In this document: one piece after another, positions 45,780 to 55,165 of the stretch
How the letters are laid out: each line of letters begins with the position of its first letter
Numbering within the stretch: position 1 is the first letter of the stretch
Assembly: GCA_964631945.1 (NCBI GenBank)
Contig: CAZWAY010000009.1
Span: 1-64,000, forward strand
Reading direction: 5' to 3'
DNA from: JABFRZ01 sp964631945
GTDB lineage: Bacteria; Planctomycetota; UBA1135; GCA-002686595
DNA: 64,000 nucleotides
Translations under genes and position numbers: made by a program
Notes under the pieces: model-generated
The model's database searches: none
Seen by the model: only the letters and a program-made list of their open reading frames with translations
What the model was told of the DNA's origin: nothing

Positions 45780-46814
45780 GTGACGATCCCCGAGACCCCC
45801 GCGCGGAAGAGCGTGCGCTTCCTGGCGAGCCTGCTGATCGTCAGCGCACTGGTCGCGTTCGTGCTCGGCGTTCGGCGCTTCGCGCGCGAGCCACTGCAGG
45901 AGCGCGGCCGACCCGTCCCGGGCACGCCCGGCTCCGGGGCGCTGGCCTTCGCCAGCAACGCCGACTGCCGGCCCTGTCACCAGGAGATCTGGGACGAGTG
46001 GGCCGAGGACCAGCACGCGCTGGCCTGGTTCAACGAGCCGCTCCTGCCCCAGGACCCCAAGCGCACCGAGTGCAACAACTGTCACGCGCCCGAGCCGATC
46101 CTCGAGACCGGCCTCGACACGCTGGCCGTGATCCGGACCGCGCGCTTCGAGGAGGGCGTCGGCTGCATCGAGTGCCACCGCAACGGCGAGCACGTCGAAG
46201 GGCCGCTGCCGGGCCGCGCGGCGGCCTGCGACCCGCGCGAGAACGCGGTGTTCACCACGCCGAGCGTGTGCGCACCCTGTCACGCCCAGCACGGCAGCCT
46301 GGACGAGTGGCAGGCCTCCGAGTGGTCGCGCAAGGGCTTCACCTGCCAGGCCTGTCACATGCCGCTGGTCGAGCGGGCCAGCGCGAGCGGCGGGCCGCCG
46401 CGCAGCGTGCGCTCGCACCGCATGCGCTCGCAGCGCGACCCGAGCCTGCTGCGCGAGGCCGTGGCGCTCGAGGCGCGTCTCGACGAGCGCCGGATCGCGG
46501 TGAGCCTGGCCAACGTCGGCGCGGGTCACAACGTCCCGGGCGAGATCTTCAACCGCGAGCTGGTGCTGGCGACACGCGTGCTCGATCCCGCGGGCGGCGA
46601 GCTCGCCGCCTGGCGCGAATCGCTCAAGACCGTCAAGCGCGAGCAACGCAGCAGCGAGCCTTCCACCCAGCTGCGCTCGGGCGAGACGCGCGCCTGGAGC
46701 TATTCCCTGCCCGCGGGCCATGGCACGGTCGAGGTGCGCGTGCTCTACAAATCCTTCTATCTCATGCCCGACGCGGCGGCGCAGGAGGTCCATGCCCGGA
46801 CGCTGCAGTTCTAG
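45780..46814 (+). CDS. Membrane-anchored pentaheme cytochrome c
   Basis: A protein of about 344 aa. The start is uncertain: GTG at 45780 puts a basic stretch before one N-terminal helix (about residues 14-33); a TTG at 45747 is the in-frame alternative. Five heme sites follow: CRPCH, CNNCH, CIECH, CAPCH and CQACH, with WAEDQHALAW supplying a distal His, as in cytochrome c554-like families. The last 110 residues are a heme-free beta domain containing LANVGAGHNVPGE. It is a periplasmic electron carrier or oxidoreductase of unknown substrate. Its stop lies 23 bases inside the next gene, the periplasmic component of an iron-type ABC importer, so they are likely coupled. Confidence 0.8.
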   Translation: MTIPETPARKSVRFLASLLIVSALVAFVLGVRRFAREPLQERGRPVPGTPGSGALAFASNADCRPCHQEIWDEWAEDQHALAWFNEPLLPQDPKRTECNNCHAPEPILETGLDTLAVIRTARFEEGVGCIECHRNGEHVEGPLPGRAAACDPRENAVFTTPSVCAPCHAQHGSLDEWQASEWSRKGFTCQACHMPLVERASASGGPPRSVRSHRMRSQRDPSLLREAVALEARLDERRIAVSLANVGAGHNVPGEIFNRELVLATRVLDPAGGELAAWRESLKTVKREQRSSEPSTQLRSGETRAWSYSLPAGHGTVEVRVLYKSFYLMPDAAAQEVHARTLQF

Positions 46815-47805
46815 CCTGGCGCTGCTGGCGCTCGGGTTGGCGGCGTGCGGCGCTGGTCCCGTCCCGGACCAGGTCGTCGTCTACAGTGCCCACGATCTGT
46901 TGCTCACCGAGCCGATCCTGGACGAGTTCGAGCGCCGTACCGGCATCGAGGTGCGCATCGTCGGCGACACCGAGGCCGCCAAGACGACCGGTCTGGTCAA
47001 CCGCCTGATCCAGATGCGCGCGCGACCCGAGGCGGACGTCTTCTGGAGCGGCGAGGTGATGAACACGGTGCGGCTGGCCGAGCTCGGCCTGCTGGCCGCG
47101 TACGCGCCGGAGGGCGCGCGCGACATCCCGGCCGCACAGCGCGATCCGCTCGGACGCTGGGTCGGCTTCGGCGCGCGTGCGCGCGTGCTGGTCTACAACC
47201 GCGAGCTCGTGCGACCGGAGCAGGCGCCACGTTCGCTCTTCGACCTGACGAAGCCGGTCTTCCGCGGACGCGTGGTGCTGGCCAACCCGCTGTTCGGCAC
47301 CAGCGCGACGCACGCGGCGGCGCTGGTCGTCGCGCTGGGCGAGGAGCGGGCGCGCGCGTTCTTCGCCGCGCTGGCGGCCAACGACTGTCGCATCGCCGCG
47401 GGCAACGCGCTGGCCTGCACGCTGGTGGCGGAGGGCGAGATGGCGGTCTGCCTGACCGACAGCGACGACGCCAACGTCGCGCTCCTGGCCGGGAAGCCGG
47501 TCGAGCTCGTGTACCCGGATCAGGACGGGCTGGGCACGCTGGTGGTGCCGAACACGGTCATGCTGCTGCGGGGTGCGCCGCACGAGGCCGCCGCCCGGCG
47601 CCTGCTCGACTACCTGACCTCGCGCGAGGTCGAGCAACGCCTGGCGCGGGGCGCGGCGGCGCAGATGCCGGTGCGCGCGAACCTCGAGCCCTACGGGCCG
47701 CGCTTCGATCCGGCGCGCATCCGGGCGATGGAGGTCGACTGGACCGCGGTCGCGGGCGCGCAGGCGGCCAGCGCGCGCTTCCTGAAGGAGACCTTCCTCG
47801 AATGA
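46792..47805 (+). CDS. Iron(III)-type ABC transporter, substrate-binding lipoprotein
   Basis: The 337-aa protein has the lipobox ALGLAAC and a two-lobed type II binding-protein fold: VVVYSAHDLLLTEPILDEFE (strand 1 and hinge), ADVFWSGEVMNTV, WVGFGARARVLVYN and YPDQDGLGTLVVPNTV, all typical of FbpA/FutA-like ferric iron binders. The ribosome-binding site GGAGGT lies immediately before the ATG, inside the end of the cytochrome gene. The permease and ATPase genes follow with ATGA and 20-base overlaps. Iron is the likely substrate from family membership, but sulfate, phosphonate or thiamine relatives cannot be excluded. Confidence 0.85.
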   Translation: MPGRCSSSLALLALGLAACGAGPVPDQVVVYSAHDLLLTEPILDEFERRTGIEVRIVGDTEAAKTTGLVNRLIQMRARPEADVFWSGEVMNTVRLAELGLLAAYAPEGARDIPAAQRDPLGRWVGFGARARVLVYNRELVRPEQAPRSLFDLTKPVFRGRVVLANPLFGTSATHAAALVVALGEERARAFFAALAANDCRIAAGNALACTLVAEGEMAVCLTDSDDANVALLAGKPVELVYPDQDGLGTLVVPNTVMLLRGAPHEAAARRLLDYLTSREVEQRLARGAAAQMPVRANLEPYGPRFDPARIRAMEVDWTAVAGAQAASARFLKETFLE

Positions 47806-49388
47806 GGCGTGCCATCGCGGTGGGGACGATCGCGGTCGTGGTGCTGGCGTGTCTGGCGCCCGCGCTCGTGATGCTGCTCGATTCGCTGCGCGGGCCGGAC
47901 GGGTTCTCGCTCGCGGCCTGGACGGGCGTGCTGCGGGACGCGCGCCAGGCGCGCCTGCTCGCGCGCAGCGTGGGCGTGGCGGGCGGCGCGACGGTGCTGG
48001 CGCTGGTCCTCGGGAGCGCCGTGGGCTACGCCGTCTGGCGCCTGCGCGGCTGGCGCTCGGTCGCGCTCGAGACGCTCTCGTACCTGCCCTTGCTCTTGCC
48101 CTCGCTGGTGATCGCGATGGGCTGGGTGTTCCTGTGCGGGCGCGCGGGCGTGCTCACGAGCGGGTTGGCCGCGCTCGGCCTGCGCTGGCCGCTCACGCTG
48201 TATTCGCCCGCGGGCGCGGCCTTCGTGCTGTCGCTGTGCTGCTTCCCCTGCGTGTCGATCTTCGCGGCCCAGGGCTTCCGCGCCCTCGATCGCTCGGGGC
48301 TGCGCGCCGCGCGCCTGAGCGCCGGGCCGTGGCGCTGCTTGTGGGGCGTGTGGCGGCCGCAGCTCGCGCCCTACCTGGCCAGCGGGGCGTTGCTCGCCTT
48401 CCTGCTCGCCCTGGCCGACTTCGGCGTGCCCAGCGCGCTGATGGTGAACGTGTATCCGATCGAGATCTTCACGCAGTTCAGCGCGGCCTACGACGTCAAG
48501 GCGGCGGTCGCGAGCTCGGCCGCGCCGGTGCTCGTGGCCGCGGCGCTGTTCCTCGCGCGGCACGTCCTGGTGCGCGCCACGCCGCTCGCCTCCGCTCCGA
48601 CGCCCGGCGTGCCCGACGGTCCGCCGGCGCGTGCCCTGATCGCGCTCGCGCTGCTGGCCCTGTTGCTGGCGCTGGGGCTGCCGCTCGGGGTCCTCGTGCT
48701 CACGGCTCGCGCAGCGTACGCCGAGGCCCTGCGCATCGCGGGTGAGCAGGTGCTGACGAGCCTCTCGGTCTCGGCCCTGGGGGCAGGTTTCCTGCTCGTG
48801 GGCAGCCTCGCGTTCGCGCTCGGCTACCGCGCACTCAGGCGCCGCGGGCGCGCGCTGGCGGAGGCCGCGGCCCTGCTCGCGCTGCTCGTGCCGGGCGCGA
48901 CGGTCGGCCTCGGCATCCTCGTGCTGGTGACCCACGGGGTCTGGCCGTTCGCGGTGCTCTACCCGCACCCGGCGATCCTGGCCTATGCCGGCGCCGCGCG
49001 CTTCCTGGCGCTGCCGGCCCTGCTCCTGGCGACGAGCGTGGCCGGCTTGCGCACGGACCTGTTCCGCTGCGCGGCCGTGCACGGTGCGGGAGCCGGGCAG
49101 CGCGCGCTCCAGCTCGGCTTGCCCCTGCTCGCGCCGGCCCTCGCGGCGGCCGCGACGGTCGCGTTCGTGGCGTGCCTGGGCGAGCTCTCGGCGGCGGTCC
49201 TGGTCAGTCCGCCGGGGACCATGACGCTGCCCGTGCGGCTGGCCTCGCTGCTGCACTTCGGCCAGGACTCGATCGTGGCCGCGCTGTGCGTGATGCTGAC
49301 GGGCCTCGTGGCTTCGATCCTCTTCCTCGGCTCGCTGCTGGCCGGCGCGCCCCTGCGATTGCGGCTGCATGCGGATCGAGCTGTGTGA
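47802..49388 (+). CDS. Iron(III)-type ABC transporter permease, fused two-domain
   Basis: A 528-aa product with about twelve helices in two homologous halves, each with a binding-protein-dependent permease loop. FRALDRSGLRAARLSAG in the first half and FRCAAVHGAGAGQRALQLGL in the second correspond to the EAA motifs that dock on the ATPase. This matches FbpB/ThiP-type fused permeases. The start overlaps the stop of the binding protein (ATGA at 47802-47805), and its 3' end is overlapped by the ATPase start. Confidence 0.88.
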   Translation: MRRAIAVGTIAVVVLACLAPALVMLLDSLRGPDGFSLAAWTGVLRDARQARLLARSVGVAGGATVLALVLGSAVGYAVWRLRGWRSVALETLSYLPLLLPSLVIAMGWVFLCGRAGVLTSGLAALGLRWPLTLYSPAGAAFVLSLCCFPCVSIFAAQGFRALDRSGLRAARLSAGPWRCLWGVWRPQLAPYLASGALLAFLLALADFGVPSALMVNVYPIEIFTQFSAAYDVKAAVASSAAPVLVAAALFLARHVLVRATPLASAPTPGVPDGPPARALIALALLALLLALGLPLGVLVLTARAAYAEALRIAGEQVLTSLSVSALGAGFLLVGSLAFALGYRALRRRGRALAEAAALLALLVPGATVGLGILVLVTHGVWPFAVLYPHPAILAYAGAARFLALPALLLATSVAGLRTDLFRCAAVHGAGAGQRALQLGLPLLAPALAAAATVAFVACLGELSAAVLVSPPGTMTLPVRLASLLHFGQDSIVAALCVMLTGLVASILFLGSLLAGAPLRLRLHADRAV

Positions 49389-50376
49389 GGTCGGGGCCGC
49401 GCACGGCGGCCGGCGCGTCCTGCAGGGCGTGACGCTGAGCGTTGCCAGCGCCGAGCGCCTGGCCTTGCTCGGCCCGAGCGGTTCGGGCAAGTCGACCTTG
49501 CTGGCGGTGCTGGCCGGGCTGCACCCGGCCGAGGGGCGGGTGCTGCTGGACGGCCGCGACGCCACGCGCCTCGCGCCGCGCGCGCGCGGGTTCGGGATGG
49601 TCTTCCAGGAGCTCGCGCTGTGGCCGCACCTCACGGTCGCGGGGCACCTGCACTTCGTGCTCGACGCCGCGCGCGTCGCGCGCGGGGAACAGGGCGCGCG
49701 CGTGGACGAGGTGCTCGCCCTGGTGGAGCTGAGCGCGCTCGCGCGGCGCCTGCCCGCGCAGCTCTCGGGTGGCGAGGCCCAGCGTCTGGCGCTCGCGCGC
49801 GCGCTGGTCGCTCGGCCGCGCGCGCTGCTGCTGGACGAACCCCTGGGCGCGCTCGATCGGCGCCTGCGCGAGCGCCTGCTCGGGCTGCTGGCCGACGTGC
49901 ACGCGCGCACGCACGCGACGACCGTGCTGGTGACGCACGACTACGACGAGGCGTTGGCCTTCGCCGAGCGCGTGGCCGTGCTGGACGCGGGGCGCCTGCT
50001 GCAGTGCGGGACGCCCGAGGAGGTGTACCGGCGTCCACTCAGCGCACGCGTTGCCGAGCTGGGCGGGCCCGTGTCGCTGGTGCGCGCGCGGCGCGCGGGA
50101 GACGAGCTCGTCCTGCCGTGGGGCCGAGTGCCGGCCGAGTTCGTCGGTACCGATCTGGACGAGTTCACCGCCGTGCTGCGTCCCGAAGCGCTCGAGGTCG
50201 TGGCGCGTGACGGGGGTCCGGGGCGCGTCCGTTCCGCGCGCTTCCGCGCCGGGCGCTGGTGGGCGGAGGTCGAGTGCGCGGGCACCGTCGTGGTGGGTTG
50301 GTCGCGCGGAGTCCTGGACGCGGGCGTCCACGTGACTCTGCGTCACGCCGAGAGCGTCTGGGCCACGCGTGCCTGA
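49369..50376 (+). CDS. ABC transporter ATP-binding protein (FbpC-like)
   Basis: This 335-aa protein shows Walker A GPSGSGKST, Q-loop VFQELALWPHL, signature LSGGEAQR, Walker B ALLLDEPLGALD and H-loop VTHDYDEA in the first 215 residues. A C-terminal extension of about 110 residues follows with the beta-rich TOBE-like layout of MalK/FbpC-type importers. It drives the permease encoded just upstream. The gene starts 20 bases inside the permease gene. No terminator is obvious after it. Confidence 0.9.
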   Translation: MRIELCEVGAAHGGRRVLQGVTLSVASAERLALLGPSGSGKSTLLAVLAGLHPAEGRVLLDGRDATRLAPRARGFGMVFQELALWPHLTVAGHLHFVLDAARVARGEQGARVDEVLALVELSALARRLPAQLSGGEAQRLALARALVARPRALLLDEPLGALDRRLRERLLGLLADVHARTHATTVLVTHDYDEALAFAERVAVLDAGRLLQCGTPEEVYRRPLSARVAELGGPVSLVRARRAGDELVLPWGRVPAEFVGTDLDEFTAVLRPEALEVVARDGGPGRVRSARFRAGRWWAEVECAGTVVVGWSRGVLDAGVHVTLRHAESVWATRA

Positions 50377-50526
50377 GCCCGTCACGCGCGCGCAGCGCGA
50401 AATTCTTTCCGACCGGCCAACGCCTCGCGCGCCGAAGGATCTTCTCTGCGCTCCCTGGGCAGTGCAAGGAAAGCGCGTAAGATGAGACTTCTTCCCGCCG
50501 TCCCGGCCTCCTCCGGGTGAATCGTC

Positions 50527-51450
50527 ATGCGTAAAAAATCCATCCTCGCCGGACCCAAGACCGCTGTGCGCGCCTTGCAGGACGCCGTTGTGCATCCCTT
50601 CCGCGCTCCGGCCGAGCCCGCCTCCGCTGGCTACAAGCGCATCGATCTCGAGTACCCGGTGCACCCGCGGCCGCGCTGGCTGAAGTACGGCCGCGCGGGC
50701 ACGCGCATGATGGAGCACCTGGCCACGTCCGTGCCCGAGGCGCGGGCCCTGGCCAAGCAGATCGCGGACTTCCACGAGCAGTTCATGGCCATCCCGGTCG
50801 AGGCCAGCCAGAAGACCGATCCCTCGGGCCCGAGCTGGGTCAACGGTTGGTTCCCGGGCTTCGACGCGGTGATGCTCTACGGCCTGATCGCCCTGCGCAA
50901 CCCGCGCTGGTACGTCGAGGTCGGCTCGGGCAACTCGACACGCTTCGCGCGCCGTGCCATCCGCGACCACGGCCTGCGCACCAAGATCATCTCGATCGAT
51001 CCCTGTCCGCGGGCCGAGATCGACGCGATCTGCGACCAGGTCGTGCGCGCTCCGCTGGAGAGCGTGGACGTGGCCAGCGTCGAGAGCCTGACGGACGAGG
51101 ACCTGCTCTTCGTCGACTCCAGCCACCGCTCGTTCCAGAACTCCGACGTGACCGTGTTCTTCACCGAGATCCTGCCCGGGCTGCCGCCGGGCTTGGTCTA
51201 CGGGATGCACGACATCTACCTGCCCAACGACTACCCGCTGGAGTGGGCCGAGCGTTTCTACAGCGAGCAGTACCTGCTGTCGGCCTACCTCGCGGGCGGT
51301 GCGGACGGCGACGACGTGGTCGCGCCGCTGGCCTACCTGTTCCACGAAACGAACCTGCTGGAGACCTTCGCGCCCACGTTCGATCGCCTTGGTCTGGACC
51401 AGGGGCAGCGCTATGGCAACTCGTTCTGGCTGCGCAAGGGGCGCGGCTAG
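50527..51450 (+). CDS. Class I methyltransferase-like protein (Methyltransf_24 type)
   Basis: The 307-aa product has a SAM-binding-like YVEVGSGNSTRFARRAI (residues about 136-152), a strand-2 acidic turn in IISIDPCPRAEID and the segment LLFVDSSHRSFQNSDV that marks Methyltransf_24-type enzymes. A C-terminal region rich in aromatic residues follows. Proteins of this kind modify sugars or surface glycans, but no neighbour confirms that. It starts at an ATG after a short AT-rich patch. Just upstream a 12-codon frame (50482-50520) ends six bases before the ATG; I do not regard it as proven. It converges on the next gene, with five bases between stops. Confidence 0.72.
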   Translation: MRKKSILAGPKTAVRALQDAVVHPFRAPAEPASAGYKRIDLEYPVHPRPRWLKYGRAGTRMMEHLATSVPEARALAKQIADFHEQFMAIPVEASQKTDPSGPSWVNGWFPGFDAVMLYGLIALRNPRWYVEVGSGNSTRFARRAIRDHGLRTKIISIDPCPRAEIDAICDQVVRAPLESVDVASVESLTDEDLLFVDSSHRSFQNSDVTVFFTEILPGLPPGLVYGMHDIYLPNDYPLEWAERFYSEQYLLSAYLAGGADGDDVVAPLAYLFHETNLLETFAPTFDRLGLDQGQRYGNSFWLRKGRG

Positions 51451-51455
51451 TCCGA

Positions 51456-53270
51456 CTAACTCGGCGGCAGCTCCTCGCCCGGGTTGACGAAGCGCTCGCT
51501 CTCGAAGGCGTACTGGCGGTCGTGCAGCGCGCGGTAGCGGCCGCCCTGCGCGAACAGCTCGCGGTGCGTGCCGCGCTCGACGATGCGCCCGCCCTCGAGC
51601 ACCAGGATCTGGTCGGCCGAGCGGATGGTCGAGAGGCGGTGGGCGATGACGAAGGTCGTGCGCGCCTGGCGCAGGCGCGTCAGGGCGTCCTGGATGCGCG
51701 CCTCGCTCTCGCTGTCGAGGCTGGAGGTGGCCTCGTCGAGGATCAGGATCTGCGGGCGCGCCAGGAGCGCGCGTGCGATCGCCACGCGCTGGCGCTGGCC
51801 ACCCGAGAGCTTGATGCCGCGCTCGCCCACGATCGTGTCGTAGCCGAGCTCGAAGCGGCGCACGAATTCGTCGCAGTGCGCCGCGCGGCAGGCGGCCTCG
51901 ACCTCGGCGCGCGTGGCCGTCGGGCGCGAGAAGCCGACGTTCTCGGCGATCGTGCCGTCGAACAGGAAGTTGTCCTGCAGCACGACCCCGAGGTGTCCGC
52001 GGTAATCCGCCAGCCGCAGGCGCTCGAGCTCACGCCCGTCGACCAGGATCCGCCCGCTGCTCGGGCGGTTGAAGGCCATCACCAGGCTCACCAGCGTGCT
52101 CTTGCCCGAGCCGCTGGAGCCCACCAGCGCGGTGGTCGTGCCGGCCGGCGCGCGGAAGGAGACCTCCCGCAGCACGGGCTTGCCGGGTTCGTATTCGAAG
52201 CTCACGGCGTGGAACTCGACCTCGCCGCGCAGCGTCGGGACGGGCTCGCGCTGCTCGTCGCCCTCGTCCTCGGCCGCGACCGAGCGGATCTCGCGGATGC
52301 GGTCGAGCCCGGCGAAGGCCTCGGTGATCTGCGTGCCGATCGAGGCGATCGAGACCACCGGGAAGACCACGATCGCGATCACCGTCAGGTACATGAAGTA
52401 GTCGCCCAGCGTCATCGAGCCGGCCAGGATGGCGTGGCTGCCGAAGTACGAGAGCAGGACCCCGATCAAGCCCACGATCGCGGTCGAGATCGCGGTCGTG
52501 GCCGAGACCCCGGTCATGGAGCGCCGCACGTTCTCGAACAGACGTTCGACGCCGCGCGCGAACACGCGCTCCTCGTGCCCCTCGGCCACGTAGGCCTTGA
52601 CCACGCGCACGCCGCCGAGCGTCTGGTTCAGGCGTCCGGTGACGTCGGCGGTGATCTTGCCGCGCTCGCGGAACAGCGGACGCAGCACGCGGAAGGCCCA
52701 GGCCATGCTGGCGCCGAACAGCCCCAGCACCACCAGGATCAGGAGCGTCAGCTTCCAGTTCAGCCAGAACAGGACGCCCATGCCGAGCACGGCCGTGAAC
52801 AGCCCGCCCACCAGCTGCACCAGCCCGGTGCCGACCAGGTTCCGGATGCCCTCGGCGTCGTTCATGATGCGCGAGATCAGGACGCCGGTCTGGGTCGAGT
52901 CGAAGTAGCGCACGGGCAGGCGGCCGACGTGGGCCTGCAGCGCCATGCGCATGTCGTTGATCGCGCGCTGGGCCGCGACGCCGAGCACCTGGCTCAGGGC
53001 GAAGCCGGTGCCGGCCTGCAGCAGGCTGGCGACGGCGCCGGCCACGACGATCGTCGTCAACAGCTCGACGTGCCGTTGCTGGATCACCTCGTCGATCAGG
53101 TACTTCGAGCTGATCGGCAGCACGAAGCCCGCCAGGCGGTTGGCGAGCATGAGGAAGAACCCGAGCGTCAGGCGCGCGCGGTGCGCGGCCACCAGCACGC
53201 GCGCCTCGCGCCAGGCGTCGTCCAGCCTCGGACGCTTCGGCCTGGGCTTGGTCACGTCGGGGGGGGTCAC
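51456..53270 (-). CDS. MsbA-like ABC exporter (permease and ATPase in one chain)
   Basis: A 604-aa half-transporter. About six helices (residues 30-320) form the type I exporter domain with ISRIMNDAEGIRNLVGTGL and RLNQTLGGVRVVKAY coupling helices. The nucleotide-binding domain has Walker A VGSSGSGKSTLVSL, the Q-loop, signature LSGGQRQRVAIA, Walker B ILILDEATSSLD and the His switch VIAHRLSTI. It should act as a homodimer exporting a lipid, glycolipid or drug. The GTG at 53270 is taken as start, with a second GTG at 53255; no clear ribosome-binding site decides. It is divergent from a two-component system. Confidence 0.9.
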   Translation of the reverse strand: MTPPDVTKPRPKRPRLDDAWREARVLVAAHRARLTLGFFLMLANRLAGFVLPISSKYLIDEVIQQRHVELLTTIVVAGAVASLLQAGTGFALSQVLGVAAQRAINDMRMALQAHVGRLPVRYFDSTQTGVLISRIMNDAEGIRNLVGTGLVQLVGGLFTAVLGMGVLFWLNWKLTLLILVVLGLFGASMAWAFRVLRPLFRERGKITADVTGRLNQTLGGVRVVKAYVAEGHEERVFARGVERLFENVRRSMTGVSATTAISTAIVGLIGVLLSYFGSHAILAGSMTLGDYFMYLTVIAIVVFPVVSIASIGTQITEAFAGLDRIREIRSVAAEDEGDEQREPVPTLRGEVEFHAVSFEYEPGKPVLREVSFRAPAGTTTALVGSSGSGKSTLVSLVMAFNRPSSGRILVDGRELERLRLADYRGHLGVVLQDNFLFDGTIAENVGFSRPTATRAEVEAACRAAHCDEFVRRFELGYDTIVGERGIKLSGGQRQRVAIARALLARPQILILDEATSSLDSESEARIQDALTRLRQARTTFVIAHRLSTIRSADQILVLEGGRIVERGTHRELFAQGGRYRALHDRQYAFESERFVNPGEELPPS

Positions 53271-53380
53271 TTCGGGCGTAGGTTGCAAGCGCGGGGGACT
53301 CGAACCGGGCAGGTTACGTTCCCGATGCCGCCGCGCGATGGAAGCGCCGCGATTGTCCACGCCGGGGTCGTGCGAGCCTT

Positions 53381-53408
53381 GCGGCCTGCGCGAAGAGGGA
53401 CAGGCCGC
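53381..53408. other. Hairpin in the divergent region before the response regulator
   Basis: GCGGCCTG (53381-53388) pairs with CAGGCCGC (53401-53408) around 12 bases. A smaller palindrome GTTGC-CT-GCAAC follows at about 53421-53432. Both lie in the 234-base gap between the exporter and the response regulator; a leader structure or regulator site is possible. Confidence 0.35.
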
Positions 53409-53504
53409 GGCTGGAATGTTGCCTGCAACTCTCCTCGGGATCCACGGGTCCGTAGGCCTCGGAGGCCGCCCCCCAACGCGGCTCTCGGAACGACGAAGAA
53501 GACC

Positions 53505-53924
53505 ATGCCTACCGAATCGAAACGGATCCTGCTCGTCGAGGACGAGCCGGACGTCGCCGGCTTGCTGAAGGCGCGTCTGGAGCTGCACGGCTACGAAGTG
53601 CACGTCGAGGACAAGGGTCGAGCGGCGCTGGAGGACGCGCGCGCGCTCCGGCCCGACCTGGTGATCCTCGACCTGATGCTGCCCGACATGGACGGGTATG
53701 CGGTCAGCGAGGCGCTGCGCAGGCACTACCGCTCGTGGTCGGTCCCCAGCGAGTTCCAGCGCACCTGGTCGGTTCCCATCTTGATGCTCACGGCCAGGGA
53801 CCAGCCGCGGGACAAGCTGCGGGGCTATGGCGCCGGCGCGGATGCCTACCTGACCAAGCCCTATGACGCCGGGGAGCTGCTGAGCACGATCGCGCAGCTG
53901 CTGCGCGATGCCGACTCGGACTAG
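53505..53924 (+). CDS. Single-domain response regulator with a loop insertion
   Basis: A 139-aa receiver domain: acidic pair in LLVEDEPDVAG, phospho-acceptor Asp in LVILDLMLPDMDGY, Thr in LMLTARD and the conserved Lys in YLTKPYDAGELL. There is no output domain. Between alpha-3 and beta-4 the protein has about ten extra residues, with a repeated WSVP (SWSVPSEFQRTWSVPILM), matching a partial DNA duplication of tggtcggt. The histidine kinase gene starts inside its 3' end (17-base overlap), so the two form a pair. It may act by protein interaction, as CheY-like proteins do. Confidence 0.88.
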   Translation: MPTESKRILLVEDEPDVAGLLKARLELHGYEVHVEDKGRAALEDARALRPDLVILDLMLPDMDGYAVSEALRRHYRSWSVPSEFQRTWSVPILMLTARDQPRDKLRGYGAGADAYLTKPYDAGELLSTIAQLLRDADSD

Positions 53925-55008
53925 ACTCGCTGCGCGTCGATCCACCTGGTCGCGCGCGGTCCTCACCGGAGTGCTGCTGGTCCTGATCGCGCTCATCGGC
54001 GTGGTGGACTACTGGACCGGCACCGAGATCGCCTTCTCGATCTTCTTCCTGATCCCCATCACGCTGGGGGCGTGGCTGGTGGGTCCGCGCACGAGCTACG
54101 TGCTGTCCGTGCTGAGCGCGATCGCCTGGCTGCTGGCCGACCTGTACGGCGGATTCCCCTACAGCGACCGGACCATTCCCTACTGGAACGGCGCCGTCGG
54201 CCTGGGCTTCTTCCTGATCATCGCGGCCACCCTCTCCGCGCGCAGACGCAACGAGCTGCGCATCCTCGAGCTCATGAACATCAAGTCGGAGTTCACCTCG
54301 ATGGTGTCGCACGAGCTGCGCACGCCGCTGACCTGCATCAAGGAGGGGATCGACATCGTCTCGGACGGGAGCAGCGGGCCCCTGAGTCCGAGGCAGCGCG
54401 AGCACTTGCAGACGGCCAAGCGCAACGTCGACCGCCTGGCGCGGCTGCTCGACGACGTCCTCACCTACCAGAAGCTGGACGCGCGCCGGATGGACCTCGT
54501 CCTCGAGCCCTGCGACGTCAACCGGCTCGTGTCGCAGGCCGTCCAGGAGTTCGCGCTGCCTGCCGCGAGGAAGGGCCTGGAGCTCGTGACGGAGCTCGCG
54601 CCCGGGCTGCCCCCGACGTCGGGCGACCCGGACAGGATCAGCCAGGTGCTGAGCAACCTGCTCAGCAACGCGCTCAAGTTCTCGGACCACGGACGAGTCG
54701 TGCTGCGGACCGAGCTCGTCCACGGCGAGCTGAGCGTGGGCATCCAGGACCAAGGCCCGGGAATCCCGAGCGAGCAGCGCTCGAACCTGTTCCAGGCCTT
54801 CCATCAACTCCCGACCCGGACCGGGAAGAGGGCCGAGGGTACGGGACTCGGCCTGGCGATCGCGCGCCAGATCGTGGAGCTCCACGGCGGCCGGCTCACG
54901 CTCGAATCGAGTCCGGGGGTCGGCTCCACCTTCCGCTTCACCCTGCCCGTCGCTCGGGACGCGCGACGCCCTCGACCCGCCGGGGCTCACGAGGGACTGG
55001 CGCGCTGA
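53908..55008 (+). CDS. Membrane sensor histidine kinase
   Basis: The 366-aa kinase has about three N-terminal helices (residues 17-100, no large sensor domain), then the H-box SMVSHELRTPLTCIKEG, N-box ISQVLSNLLSNALKFS, G1 VGIQDQGPGI and G2 GTGLGLAIARQIVELHGG. All phosphotransfer and ATP-binding motifs are intact. The signal is probably sensed in the membrane. It overlaps the response regulator by 17 bases and is its likely partner. The adjacent exporter and secreted protein are possible targets of control, by position only. Confidence 0.9.
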   Translation: MPTRTRLAARRSTWSRAVLTGVLLVLIALIGVVDYWTGTEIAFSIFFLIPITLGAWLVGPRTSYVLSVLSAIAWLLADLYGGFPYSDRTIPYWNGAVGLGFFLIIAATLSARRRNELRILELMNIKSEFTSMVSHELRTPLTCIKEGIDIVSDGSSGPLSPRQREHLQTAKRNVDRLARLLDDVLTYQKLDARRMDLVLEPCDVNRLVSQAVQEFALPAARKGLELVTELAPGLPPTSGDPDRISQVLSNLLSNALKFSDHGRVVLRTELVHGELSVGIQDQGPGIPSEQRSNLFQAFHQLPTRTGKRAEGTGLGLAIARQIVELHGGRLTLESSPGVGSTFRFTLPVARDARRPRPAGAHEGLAR

Positions 55009-55165
55009 CTGGCGGCGTGCCCCGGGCTGGCGCAAGCGGAGTCCGGAAAAGTCGTCCGGGCCCCGGAATCCGTCCGTCTCCCGACCGCGAGGAGAAACCT
55101 CGGGCATAGTTCCCTCGAGCGGTGCGATCTGGGGAGGCGCGGCCACTGGCCGGAGGCGGGAGAGC

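Noticed and set aside
50482..50520. 12-codon frame MRLLPAVPASSG upstream of the methyltransferase
   Set aside because: No ribosome-binding site, attenuator-like hairpins or codon bias; its closeness to the ATG may be chance.
53281..53310. tRNA-like T-loop string GGTTCGAGTCCCC on the minus strand before the exporter
   Set aside because: The flanking bases do not form a T stem (CCCGG against CCCCC) and no acceptor or anticodon arm is present.
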